This document shows positions 5,521 through 13,588 of a DNA stretch of 27,765 nucleotides, one piece after another. The stretch is from contig JAZDOS010000046.1 of the NCBI GenBank assembly GCA_043798375.1, positions 1-27,765 of the forward strand, written 5' to 3'. How positions within the stretch are numbered: the first letter of the stretch is position 1; each line of letters starts with the position of its first letter. A program made the position numbers and the translations under genes. The notes below the pieces were generated by a model. The model made no database searches and was not told the DNA's origin. It saw nothing but the letters and a program-made list of their open reading frames with translations. The stretch comes from JAPLMI01 sp043798375. GTDB lineage: Bacteria; Omnitrophota; Gorgyraeia; 2-01-FULL-45-10.

Positions 5521-6321
5521 ATGTCAAAACTGAATAAGGCTCTATTTAAATTGATTCCCGACGGGCTTGTAAAAGAAGAATTCAAAAGCCTGTACTATAG
5601 ATTTTTCTATAATAAAAGACGATTCAAAAAAAATAATTTTTATGTTTATTATGAAAAAGGTCATTTCGTATATGAGTTCCCGAACGGAATAAAATTTAAA
5701 TGTTACAGCGATGTCGAGCACGAACTAAGGGCATCGTTATGGGGATACATAAAGAAGCATGAATTAAGAATGGGTGAGACCGTTATAGATTGCGGTCCCG
5801 GTGAGGGAGATTTCACTTTATATGCCGCTAAGGCAGTGGGATCCTCCGGCAAAGTTATCGCTTTTGAGCCCGACCCTCTAATATTCGGTGAATTGAAATC
5901 GAATATTGAGTTAAATGACTTAGACAATGTGATATTGGTAAGAAAAGGGTTGTGGAGCGAAAACAGGGTTTTGAAATTTATGACGGCGAGAAATATAACT
6001 CGGTCATTCGTGTTCAGTAATGAAGGCGGAAAGGTTATCGAGGCCCCTGTTGTCAGGCTGGACGATGAGCTTAAAAATTTGGGGATAGATAAAGTCGACT
6101 TTATCAAAATGGATGTGGAAGGCTCTGAACTGGAAACGGTTAAAGGGGCAAGTCAGTTTTTGACGCATAATAAAGTTGACTTGGCGATTGCTTCATACCA
6201 TATATTAAACGGCGAGAAGACTTGTTTTAAATTGGAGAAGGCTCTTTCCGAGTTGGGGTATAAAACAGACACGGCATATGCAGAGCATCTTACGACATAT
6301 GCCTCTAAAAACATGTGTTAG
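5521..6321 (+). CDS. FkbM-family SAM-dependent methyltransferase
   Basis: The 266-residue protein carries the SAM-binding glycine motif VIDCGPGEGDFTLYAA (GPGEGD at 92-97), the acidic strand-2 end VIAFEPDP (about 112-119) and the FkbM hallmark DFIKMDVEGSELETVKGA (193-210). FkbM enzymes O-methylate hydroxyls of sugars or other small acceptors, often in O-antigen, capsule or glycolipid loci. An N-terminal segment of about 85 basic, aromatic residues precedes the Rossmann fold, as is common in this family. It is the first gene after the 5465-5493 promoter, and the next gene begins 8 bases past its stop. Together with the glycosyltransferase-like and SGNH genes it suggests modification of a surface polysaccharide. 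The ribosome site before ATG 5521 is weak. Acceptor unknown. Confidence 0.85.
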   Translation: MSKLNKALFKLIPDGLVKEEFKSLYYRFFYNKRRFKKNNFYVYYEKGHFVYEFPNGIKFKCYSDVEHELRASLWGYIKKHELRMGETVIDCGPGEGDFTLYAAKAVGSSGKVIAFEPDPLIFGELKSNIELNDLDNVILVRKGLWSENRVLKFMTARNITRSFVFSNEGGKVIEAPVVRLDDELKNLGIDKVDFIKMDVEGSELETVKGASQFLTHNKVDLAIASYHILNGEKTCFKLEKALSELGYKTDTAYAEHLTTYASKNMC

Positions 6322-6329
6322 GAGTGAAG

Positions 6330-7937
6330 ATGGTTATGAAAAGGTTAATTTTTTTAATTTTTGGGATAAGCTTCTTGTACGCTTTGCCGGCATATAATAA
6401 GTTCTGGTTTCCGTTTGATGAGGGGATAGCGCTTGTAGCCGTCGATATTCTTAAGCACGGAGGTATCCCATACCAGGATTTCGTGACACCCTTCGGCGTT
6501 ATCCAGCATTACCTGCTTTCAGCTATCTTTTATGTTTTCGGGACACGCATAGAAGTTGCCCATCTATACATTCTCACCATGCATGCCGCCATCGCCACGG
6601 CCATCTTTTATCTTACCTATTTAGTAAGCGGTAACAAGAAAATATCCCTGGGCATATGGATTGTCAGTTTGAGCTGTCTTGCGCCGCGGATGGGAGTTGC
6701 GGTTACTTCGATCTGGCCGTTCATGTTCTTTTCGATATTGAGCATGCTATTCTATGTATGGTTTCTAGGAAGCCGCAACAAGCGCGACTTGATTATTGCC
6801 GGACTTTTTACTGGCGCAACTATCTTGAGCAGGTTTGAGCTCGGGTTTTATCTCCTGGCGGGCGAAGCCTTAATACTTCTACTGCATAATCTTATGTCTA
6901 AAAAACTTGGCGGTAGGAATTCGATCAATACAACCGCCGCGTTTTTTCTATATGCGGTTTCTGCGGCAATTTTACCGCTTATCCTTTTGACCTACCTGTG
7001 GAAAGTTGGCGTGATCGGCAGTTTTATTTATTCGGTTTTACTGCCGTATACCGGCATAGTTAAATATGGACACATGTCGTTTCCGCCACCATGCCTTGAT
7101 CCACGTCAGATCTTCTATGGAAGCCTTTTCTTCATACAGGTGAATCAGCATTACATACCCATACTTACGTATATCGCGGCCTTATTATCATGCATCTATT
7201 TAACCGTAAAAAGGCTTATCAACGTTGACCGCCTTCTTACCATTCTGTTTATAAGCGTTTTTGGTTCGCTTATATTCACCCTGGCCATTTTCGGCGCTGA
7301 TGCAACACATACAATGCCCGTGATCTATCCGGCACTCATCCTTACGGGGTTTTTGTTTACCGAAATGAGGCGTTCGAAGAATAGTAAAGACAGGTTATAC
7401 GCCATTGCGATGAGAATATTCTTCTTTTTAATAGCATTTTTGTTAATGTTGTTATTTATTAAAAATACTGATAAATATTTCAAGAATACCGTAGTGAAAC
7501 CGTTTACAAAAAAGATATGCCTGATGAAAACACCGCGCGGCAATATCTACGTTCCTGAAGACGAATTCGATGACGTGAATAGGCTTATAGGCTATCTGGC
7601 AAAGAACACCGCTCCCGGCGAAAAGATCTTCATAGGCTTCGATGATTATAAGGAGGTATTGCACGGCGGCCCGATCCTTATCTATTTCCTGGCGGATCGT
7701 CTTCCGTCAACGAAACATTTCGTTGCTTTCCCTGGCACCACGAACAGGGAGGCGATACAGAAGGACATCATAGCTTCGCTTCACGATATCCGGCTTATTG
7801 TACTTATGGGATATGGCAAGATTCTGGTCAATGCGCCCGAGGCCGAACACTCATGTATTCTGGATGACTACATCAGAAGCCACTATCGCCCCGTGACAGC
7901 CTTAGGCAGGTATGATGTCTATATAAGGAATATCTGA
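6330..7937 (+). CDS. Polytopic membrane protein, GT39/PMT-like glycosyltransferase
   Basis: The product is about 535 residues with roughly ten hydrophobic helices and a soluble C-terminal domain. After the first helix comes FPFDEG (Asp-Glu at residues 30-31) and then HGGIPYQDFVTPFG. An acidic pair in the first periplasmic loop followed by a G-x-x-P-Y-x-D/E-like segment is typical of lipid-phosphate-sugar-dependent glycosyltransferases (ArnT/PMT/RgtA type, GT-C fold). These move a sugar from a polyprenyl-phosphate donor to a surface acceptor. The C-terminal region (from about 420: PGEKIFIGFDDYKE) resembles the soluble domain of such enzymes. ATG 6330 is chosen with AGGAG at 6320-6324; GTG 6315 overlaps the previous gene and has no ribosome site. 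Fold class is fairly sure, donor and acceptor are not. Confidence 0.7.
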   Translation: MVMKRLIFLIFGISFLYALPAYNKFWFPFDEGIALVAVDILKHGGIPYQDFVTPFGVIQHYLLSAIFYVFGTRIEVAHLYILTMHAAIATAIFYLTYLVSGNKKISLGIWIVSLSCLAPRMGVAVTSIWPFMFFSILSMLFYVWFLGSRNKRDLIIAGLFTGATILSRFELGFYLLAGEALILLLHNLMSKKLGGRNSINTTAAFFLYAVSAAILPLILLTYLWKVGVIGSFIYSVLLPYTGIVKYGHMSFPPPCLDPRQIFYGSLFFIQVNQHYIPILTYIAALLSCIYLTVKRLINVDRLLTILFISVFGSLIFTLAIFGADATHTMPVIYPALILTGFLFTEMRRSKNSKDRLYAIAMRIFFFLIAFLLMLLFIKNTDKYFKNTVVKPFTKKICLMKTPRGNIYVPEDEFDDVNRLIGYLAKNTAPGEKIFIGFDDYKEVLHGGPILIYFLADRLPSTKHFVAFPGTTNREAIQKDIIASLHDIRLIVLMGYGKILVNAPEAEHSCILDDYIRSHYRPVTALGRYDVYIRNI

Positions 7938-7942
7938 TCCGG

Positions 7943-9076
7943 ATGAAAATATTTAAAGCAGTAATATTTGCGCTGGCTATTTCTATCTTTACAATATTGG
8001 TATTCGAATTGTTTCTGCGCATAGCATTCGGATATCCCCACGGTCTTTTCAATAATTTACTTTCCATAAAAGATGGTCTTTACCCAAGGAATTCGACCAT
8101 AATCATGAATTATGGTTTCAAGCCGTACATAGTTAAATCGAATTCATTAGGTATGCGGGGCGAAGAAGTGTCTCAGGAAAAAAAGAAAGGCACGATTCGT
8201 ATTATGGCCATAGGTGACTCAGTAACAGATGGCTATTTTGTCGGCAATAATGAAACGTACCCCTATCTTCTGGAGGAATCTCTGAGGGCCAAGGGCATAC
8301 CGGCCGAAGTTCTTAGTGGAGCGAGAGGAGGTTGTTCGATTGATAAAGAGTACGCGATATTGAGAACCATTATTCCTCTCAAGCCGGAGATTGTCTTATT
8401 GACATTTGTAACTAATGATATATCCGAGATTCTGGAAAAGTCCAAAGAAGAATTGGTTTCGATGAAATTCAGGTCTGCCCTGAAGCATCTGCCGGAATGG
8501 TTGTTGACGGAAACAGCTATAGGCGAGTTTATAGGAGATCTGAAATTGAAGATCAGGTTTCGTAATTACCGGCTTTTCGACAGAAAGAAAAACGGAAATA
8601 TCCAGGATGCGGATAATTATATTAAGAATGCGGGCCGAAATTACACAGAGAATGCCAGGATATTTAGAAGAACCACCAAAGGTTCGGATAGCCTGCTGAC
8701 CAACGAGCCATTTTCAACCATGACGAACGACGCGATCGCGAACTATATCTATACATTAAAGCATTTAAAAGAATTCTGTGCCGCGAATGATGCCGCGCTC
8801 ATATTTATATATTTTCCAAATTATGCCCAGATATACGACGTTACAGCGTCTTTAAAAATCCGTGACATACTAGCGGGAGAATGCGGCGCCAAGAAGATTC
8901 CTTTCCTCGATCTCACCGAAATATTCAGGCAGGAAGGAAAAAATGAAGTGTTGCACTTTGCCCCTTTGGATTTTCACTGTAATCCCAAAGGTAATAAAAT
9001 TATCGCTGACGCGATTTCCGGTTTTCTCATCGCTAATAATCTTGTTAACAATAAAAATATTATAAAGTTAAAATAA
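7943..9076 (+). CDS. Membrane-anchored SGNH/GDSL hydrolase
   Basis: The 377-residue protein starts with a single membrane anchor (AVIFALAISIFTILVFELFL, about 6-25). The SGNH blocks follow: IGDSVTDG with the nucleophile Ser93, LSGARGG near 125-130 (oxyanion Gly), TFVTND with Asn158, and LDFHCNPKG near 342-350 with the Asp-His pair. The catalytic set is complete. SGNH proteins in polysaccharide loci usually remove or transfer acetyl groups on sugars, as in AlgX and related enzymes; the large insert between blocks III and V fits that group. The gene starts 5 bases after the glycosyltransferase stop and ends the set, facing rpmB. Enzyme class is secure; acetyl-polysaccharide as substrate is inferred from context. 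Confidence 0.85.
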   Translation: MKIFKAVIFALAISIFTILVFELFLRIAFGYPHGLFNNLLSIKDGLYPRNSTIIMNYGFKPYIVKSNSLGMRGEEVSQEKKKGTIRIMAIGDSVTDGYFVGNNETYPYLLEESLRAKGIPAEVLSGARGGCSIDKEYAILRTIIPLKPEIVLLTFVTNDISEILEKSKEELVSMKFRSALKHLPEWLLTETAIGEFIGDLKLKIRFRNYRLFDRKKNGNIQDADNYIKNAGRNYTENARIFRRTTKGSDSLLTNEPFSTMTNDAIANYIYTLKHLKEFCAANDAALIFIYFPNYAQIYDVTASLKIRDILAGECGAKKIPFLDLTEIFRQEGKNEVLHFAPLDFHCNPKGNKIIADAISGFLIANNLVNNKNIIKLK

Positions 9077-9092
9077 AAAGCCTCCGAATTAT

Positions 9093-9120
9093 CTTCCGGT
9101 ATTCCGCCCGAAGCCTTTTA
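9093..9120 (+). terminator. Weak intrinsic terminator between convergent genes
   Basis: CTTC-C-GG (9093-9099) can pair with CC-C-GAAG (9107-9113) with one internal mismatch, and CCTTTTAATT follows. It lies between the converging SGNH gene and rpmB, where termination from both sides is expected. The stem is short. Confidence 0.35.
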
Positions 9121-9149
9121 ATTGAAAAAGACTGCGCCGTGTGCTAAAA

Positions 9150-9380
9150 TTAAACCGCTTTTACGACCTTGCCCGCCTTCAGGCATTTGACGCAGACGCG
9201 GACCTTTTTATGAACGCCGTTCGTGATTGTGCGGACGGTCTTCAGGTTAGGCAGGAACCGGCGCGCGGTTATGCCGGTTATCTTCTGGCCTACGCCGCCC
9301 TTACTCTTGGCAAGGCCGCGGCGGACTATGGTCCTTCCGGCAACCGGTTTTTTACCGCAAACTTCGCATATTTTTGACAT
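9150..9380 (-). CDS. rpmB: 50S ribosomal protein L28
   Basis: The 76-residue protein begins MSKICEVCGKKPVAG and has the L28 core RRFLPNLKTVR followed by VRVCVKCLKAGKV. The CxxC pairs near the N-terminus (Cys5, Cys8) and C-terminus form the zinc ribbon present in the zinc-binding version of L28. L28 is a late-assembling structural protein of the large ribosomal subunit. GGAG lies 8 bases before the start codon, and a TTGCAT/TAATAT promoter lies upstream on the minus strand. It is the only minus-strand gene in the core strip and is divergent from recG, sharing a very short intergenic space. Confidence 0.95.
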   Translation of the reverse strand: MSKICEVCGKKPVAGRTIVRRGLAKSKGGVGQKITGITARRFLPNLKTVRTITNGVHKKVRVCVKCLKAGKVVKAV

Positions 9381-9427
9381 GAGAGATGCTCCGTTTCGTT
9401 TTATGGTTTAATCATTCAATGCGCGAT

Positions 9428-9456
9428 ATATTAACACAGGCGGATACTGGATGCAA
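9428..9456 (-). promoter_or_regulatory. Promoter of rpmB overlapping the recG start
   Basis: On the minus strand, TTGCAT (9456-9451) and TAATAT (9433-9428) are 17 bp apart. The -35 box covers the recG start codon, so recG and rpmB expression may interfere. Confidence 0.55.
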
Positions 9457-11538
9457 GTGAAATTTATTCAACTGAATACGCCGGCCAGGTATTTTAAAGG
9501 GGTCGGGCCGAAGAGAGGAGAGCTTCTCTCGAAACTCGGCATACGGACAGCCGGGGATATCCTGTATTATTTGCCCGCTAGGTATGAAGACAGGTCTAAC
9601 CCGGTACCTGTAAAGGACCTGAGGCCGGGTGAATTTCAGGCGGTGCAGGGCGAAATCATCACGGCAGCATCGCGGATGACAAAAACAGGGATGGCGCTCT
9701 TCCAGATAGCGGTAACCGATACCACGGGTTTTGTCCACGCCGTATGGTTCAACCAGCCGTATTTAAAGGATTACTTCAGGAAAGGCGTCAGGGTCGTCCT
9801 TTACGGCAAAGTCGAGATGATGGACAAGCTCCAGATAACCCAGCCCGAATACGAAATTTTAAAAGGCGACGACACGGATTCGATTCATGTCGGGCGGATA
9901 GTTCCGATCTATGCCCTTACCGAAGGCCTTGGCCAGAGATATTTAAGGAGCCTCATCTATTCCGCGGTGCGATCCGGCGTGAAATTACTGAAAGAGAGGC
10001 TGCCGACATATCTCTTGGCCCGCGAAAAACTGGTCGACGTCAAATTCGCGGTTAAAAACATACATTTTCCGGAGAGCTTCGCGAACCTCGAAAGGGCATA
10101 CGCCAGGATAGTCTTTGAGGAATTCTTTATGCTGCAGCTGGCGTTGGCGCTCAAGAAGAAGGATATTAAGTTTAGCCGGAGAGGCCCGGGCCACAAGGCG
10201 GACGGCGGGCTCCTGGAATCGTTCAGGAAGAGCCTGTCATTTGAATTGACAGAGGCCCAGAAGAAGGCCATAGCCGATATAGAGCGCGATATGTGCGGCG
10301 GCCGTCCGATGAACCGTCTTCTCGAGGGAGATGTCGGAAGCGGCAAGACGGTGGTCGCCGCTTACGCGCTTATACTTACGGTCGAGAACGGCTTTCAGGG
10401 CGCGATGATGGCGCCGACCGAGGTTTTGGCGCGCCAGCATTTTATAGTTTTGAGCGAACTTCTGATGCCGCTGGGGGTCAATATCGCGCTTCTGGCCGGC
10501 GGTATCGACCGGAAGGCAAAATCGGAAATATACGCGGCCGTCAAAGAGGGTAAGATCGATATCATCGTCGGGACTCACGCTGTCATTCAGGAATCGGTCG
10601 AATTTAAATCGCTCGGCCTTGCCGTCATCGATGAGCAGCATAAATTCGGAGTTACCCAGAGGTCGCTCCTGAAACAGAAAGGGTATAATCCGCACATTCT
10701 CGTGATGACCGCGACGCCGATTCCGAGGACGCTCGCGCTCACCGTCTACGGCGACCTGGATATTTCCATAATAAAGGAATTACCGAAGGGCCGGCAAGCG
10801 ATCGCGACATATTGGCTCGAGGAAGAGAAGAGGCTCGACGCTTATAATTTTGTGAAAGAAGAGCTTGTTAAGGGAAGGCAGGCGTATGTGGTCTGCCCGC
10901 TGATTGAAAGGATTCAGGGTTCAGGGTTCAGGGTTCAGGGGGCGGAGGAATTATTCGAAAAATTAAAATCCGGGGTATTTATGAATTTCAACATCGGGCT
11001 TTTGCACGGCAGGATGTCGTCGAAAGAAAAAGAAAGAGTGATGAAAGATTTTAGGAAAGGCAAGATCGCCCTTCTTGTCTCGACGATCGTTATAGAAGTC
11101 GGTATAGATGTTCCGAACGCGACGGCCATGCTTATCGAGAATGCCGACAGATTCGGGCTTGCGCAGCTGCATCAGTTGAGGGGCAGGGTCGGCAGGGGTA
11201 AACACGAATCCTACTGCATCCTTCTGGCGGACCCGAAGAACGACGAAGCCGCCAGGAGGCTCAAAGCCATAGAGGAGACGCTCGACGGTTTCGAGATCGC
11301 CGAGGCGGACCTCAATATCCGCGGGCCGGGCGAGTTCTTCGGGACGAGGCAGCACGGGCTTCCGGAGATCAGGTTCGGAAACATATTGAAGGATTTCGAT
11401 ATAATGGAGAGGGCGCGGCGCGAAGCGTTCGGCATCGTCGGGAAGGATCCGGATCTCGCGGAAGATCATCACAGGCCGCTCAAGGAGGCGCTCGCCGCGA
11501 GATTCGCCGGCAAGCTCGACCTGATGGGGGTGGGGTAA
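9451..11538 (+). CDS. recG: ATP-dependent DNA helicase RecG
   Basis: RecG remodels stalled replication forks and branch-migrates Holliday junctions. The 695-residue length matches the family. An N-terminal wedge/OB domain (about 60-165, with ILYYLPARYEDRS just before it) is followed by the helicase core: LLEGDVGSGKTVVAA (Walker A at 293-300), APTEVLA, IVGTHAVIQ, IDEQHKFGV (DEQH at 394-397), VMTATPIPRTLA, LHGRMSSKEKE, and then VSTIVIEVGIDVPNA and QLRGRVGRG of motifs V and VI. Residues 488-497 (IQGSGFRVQG) are encoded by four TTCAGGG heptamers inserted in a surface loop without breaking the frame. ATG 9451 has only GGCGGA-type purines upstream. It starts a run of plus-strand core genes; rsmD begins 3 bases after its stop. 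Confidence 0.96.
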   Translation: MQVKFIQLNTPARYFKGVGPKRGELLSKLGIRTAGDILYYLPARYEDRSNPVPVKDLRPGEFQAVQGEIITAASRMTKTGMALFQIAVTDTTGFVHAVWFNQPYLKDYFRKGVRVVLYGKVEMMDKLQITQPEYEILKGDDTDSIHVGRIVPIYALTEGLGQRYLRSLIYSAVRSGVKLLKERLPTYLLAREKLVDVKFAVKNIHFPESFANLERAYARIVFEEFFMLQLALALKKKDIKFSRRGPGHKADGGLLESFRKSLSFELTEAQKKAIADIERDMCGGRPMNRLLEGDVGSGKTVVAAYALILTVENGFQGAMMAPTEVLARQHFIVLSELLMPLGVNIALLAGGIDRKAKSEIYAAVKEGKIDIIVGTHAVIQESVEFKSLGLAVIDEQHKFGVTQRSLLKQKGYNPHILVMTATPIPRTLALTVYGDLDISIIKELPKGRQAIATYWLEEEKRLDAYNFVKEELVKGRQAYVVCPLIERIQGSGFRVQGAEELFEKLKSGVFMNFNIGLLHGRMSSKEKERVMKDFRKGKIALLVSTIVIEVGIDVPNATAMLIENADRFGLAQLHQLRGRVGRGKHESYCILLADPKNDEAARRLKAIEETLDGFEIAEADLNIRGPGEFFGTRQHGLPEIRFGNILKDFDIMERARREAFGIVGKDPDLAEDHHRPLKEALAARFAGKLDLMGVG
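10913..10940 (+). repeat. Heptamer array (TTCAGGG)x4 inside recG
   Basis: Four perfect TTCAGGG units lie end to end. Three extra copies equal 21 bases, or seven codons, so expansion keeps the reading frame. It encodes QGSGFRVQG between the conserved CPLIE segment and the next helix. Confidence 0.85.
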
Positions 11539-11541
11539 GAT

Positions 11542-12102
11542 ATGGGGATGAGGATAATAGGCGGAGTTTACAGGTCGCGGCTGATACAGATGCCGAAGGA
11601 CGCCGAAGTTAGGCCTACCCAGGACAGGGTGAGGGAGGCGATATTCAATATCCTCGGCGATCTCAACGGTAAGCTCGTCCTCGATCTTTTCGCGGGAAGC
11701 GGCGCGTTCGGGCTGGAAGCCTTATCGCGGGGCGCGGCCCATGCCGCTTTCGTCGAAAATAATTCCAGGTGCCTCAAGGCGATAGAAGAGAATGTCGAAT
11801 CTCTTAATATCCCGGCCTCCAAATACGATATTGTCAGGGGAAGCGTCCTTACTGTTTTGCCGAGGCTTGAAAAAGAGGGCCGGAGATACGATATTATTTT
11901 TCTCGACCCCCCGTATCATAAGGATATGGCTAAAAATTGCTTGATTAATATAGATTATTATGATATATTAGCCAAATTCGGTTTGGCCATAGCGGAACAT
12001 TTTAAGAAAGACTCTCTCGAAACCAGCCTCGAGACCATGGAAATGTTTACGGAACGAATTTACGGCGATACCCTGGTCACTATATATAGAAAGATATCAT
12101 GA
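11542..12102 (+). CDS. rsmD: 16S rRNA (guanine(966)-N(2))-methyltransferase RsmD
   Basis: RsmD methylates G966 of 16S rRNA during 30S assembly. The 186-residue protein shows the family features: RIIGGVYRSR at the N-terminus, RPTQDRVREAIFNIL, the SAM motif LDLFAGSGAFGLEALSRGA (about 47-65) and the catalytic LDPPY (DPPY at 122-125). ATG 11542 is used here. ATG 11548 would give the more usual MRIIGG start and cannot be excluded; GGGG purines lie before both. It overlaps coaD by four bases (ATGA-type coupling). The rsmD-coaD pair is a widely conserved bacterial gene order. Confidence 0.93.
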   Translation: MGMRIIGGVYRSRLIQMPKDAEVRPTQDRVREAIFNILGDLNGKLVLDLFAGSGAFGLEALSRGAAHAAFVENNSRCLKAIEENVESLNIPASKYDIVRGSVLTVLPRLEKEGRRYDIIFLDPPYHKDMAKNCLINIDYYDILAKFGLAIAEHFKKDSLETSLETMEMFTERIYGDTLVTIYRKIS

Positions 12103-12602
12103 AAAAGGTCAGGACGGCGATTTACCCGGGCACATTCGATCCTGTGACCTACGGCCACATCGATCTCATCAAGAGAGCATCGAAGATTTTTGATAAGGTG
12201 ATCGTGGCGGTAGCGCACAATAAGTCGAAGGGCGCTCTCTTCAGCGTGGAAGAGCGCGTCGCGATGCTGCGGGATGCCGTGAGGGGCATTACCAATATAA
12301 TTATTGACGATTTTGACGGGCTTGTCGTCGAATATGCCAAAAAACGCGGATCCAACGTCATGGTAAGGGGTTTGAGGATGATCTCGGATTTCGAATACGA
12401 GTTTCAGATGGCGCTTACGAATAGAAAACTGGCCGGCGATATCGAGACGATATTCATGATGCCGCATGAAGACTATTCGTATGTCTCAAGTAAACTGATT
12501 AAAGAAGCCGCCGCCCTCGGAGCGGATGTGAGTAAATTCATTCCGCGGAAAGCCGTTGCGGCGCTGAAAGAAAAAGTAAGGATTGCGCGGGGTGGAAATT
12601 GA
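12099..12602 (+). CDS. coaD: Phosphopantetheine adenylyltransferase
   Basis: CoaD transfers AMP from ATP to 4'-phosphopantetheine, the penultimate step of coenzyme A synthesis. The 167-residue length is normal. The nucleotidyl-transferase motif is YPGTFDPVTYGHIDLI (TYGH at 17-20), followed by MVRGLR (88-93), EFQMALTNRKL and YVSSKLIKE (128-136), which together form the active site. It overlaps rsmD by four bases at its start and pta by four bases at its end, so all three are translationally coupled. Its placement beside pta and the fatty-acid genes groups CoA production with CoA-consuming steps. Confidence 0.96.
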   Translation: MKKVRTAIYPGTFDPVTYGHIDLIKRASKIFDKVIVAVAHNKSKGALFSVEERVAMLRDAVRGITNIIIDDFDGLVVEYAKKRGSNVMVRGLRMISDFEYEFQMALTNRKLAGDIETIFMMPHEDYSYVSSKLIKEAAALGADVSKFIPRKAVAALKEKVRIARGGN

Positions 12603-13582
12603 GCCTGATAGACGATATAAGGAATCGTTCGACTGAGTTAGGCAGGAAGATAGTGCTCCCGGAAAGCGATGATCCGAGGACGATAGAGGCGCTCGATTGC
12701 ATATTGGACAAAAAGATCGCGAAGATCGTATTGGTGGGAAAAGATGATGCGCGGCGTTCGATCAAAAGCAAAAATTTAAATGACCTCGAGATACTGGATC
12801 CCGAAAAGTATAGAGATATAGACAGGATGGCCTCCGAATACTATGAACTCAGAAAGGCCAAGGGCATGACGCCCGAAGAGGCGCAAGCGGCTGTCCGCAA
12901 AGATTATCTTATATTCGGCGGCATGCTTGTCCGGCAGGGCCTGGCCGACGGATTTGTCGCGGGCGCGAGCCACACGACGCCGGACGTCATCAGGACGGCC
13001 CTGAGGTGCCTCACTATCGATAAAAATATCGGAGTCGTATCCGGCGCGTTTTTGATGGAGGTTCCGAATTCTCCGTATGGCGATAATGGCGCTTTTATAT
13101 TCGCGGACTGCGGCGTCAATCCCGAGCCGAACTCAAGGCAGCTTGCGGGTATCGCGGTCTCTTCGGCGGATCTTTTCAGGAAGCTGACCGGCCACGCGCC
13201 GAGAGTGGCTTTCCTGAGCTATTCGTCCAAAGGCAGCGCCGAAGGCCCACTCGTCCAAAAGGTAAGGGATGCCGTCGCGAAGGCCAAAGAGAGCTCATCC
13301 GGACTTTTAATAGACGGCGAGTTTCAGGTGGATAGCGCGATAGTGCCGGAGGTCGCCAGGATAAAATGCGCCGAAAGCGAAGTTGCCGGGAAAGCGAATG
13401 TTCTTATCTTCCCGGATTTAAATTCAGGGAATATATCGTATAAGATGACCCAGAGGCTTGCGAACGCCAGGGCGGTTGGCCCGCTTCTTATGGGATTCAC
13501 AAAGCCCGCGAGCGATCTATCGAGAGGCTGCTTTGTAGAAGACATTGTTGACGCAGTCGCCGTTACGGCGATAAGGGCTTAA
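12599..13582 (+). CDS. pta: Phosphate acetyltransferase
   Basis: Pta converts acetyl-CoA and phosphate to acetyl-phosphate and CoA. The 327-residue protein is the short, single-domain form. It has KIVLPESDDPRTIEAL at the N-terminus, then VAGASHTTPDVIRTALR, VAFLSYSSKGSAEGPLV, DGEFQVDSAIVPEVA, NVLIFPDLNSGNISYKM and the C-terminal LSRGCFVEDIVDAVAVTA. The start codon is TTG at 12599, inside the coaD stop, with GGGGTGG upstream; no ATG lies in a better position. It is followed 6 bases later by ackA, forming the standard acetate fermentation pair that yields ATP. Confidence 0.94.
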   Translation: MSLIDDIRNRSTELGRKIVLPESDDPRTIEALDCILDKKIAKIVLVGKDDARRSIKSKNLNDLEILDPEKYRDIDRMASEYYELRKAKGMTPEEAQAAVRKDYLIFGGMLVRQGLADGFVAGASHTTPDVIRTALRCLTIDKNIGVVSGAFLMEVPNSPYGDNGAFIFADCGVNPEPNSRQLAGIAVSSADLFRKLTGHAPRVAFLSYSSKGSAEGPLVQKVRDAVAKAKESSSGLLIDGEFQVDSAIVPEVARIKCAESEVAGKANVLIFPDLNSGNISYKMTQRLANARAVGPLLMGFTKPASDLSRGCFVEDIVDAVAVTAIRA

Positions 13583-13588
13583 ATTTAA

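Noticed and set aside
10237..10695. 152-residue minus-strand ORF inside recG
   Set aside because: It is antisense to conserved helicase motifs, has no recognisable family and reflects the GC-rich codon pattern of recG.
10913..10940. TTCAGGG array considered as a telomere-like sequence
   Set aside because: It is short, internal and coding; nothing suggests a chromosome end.
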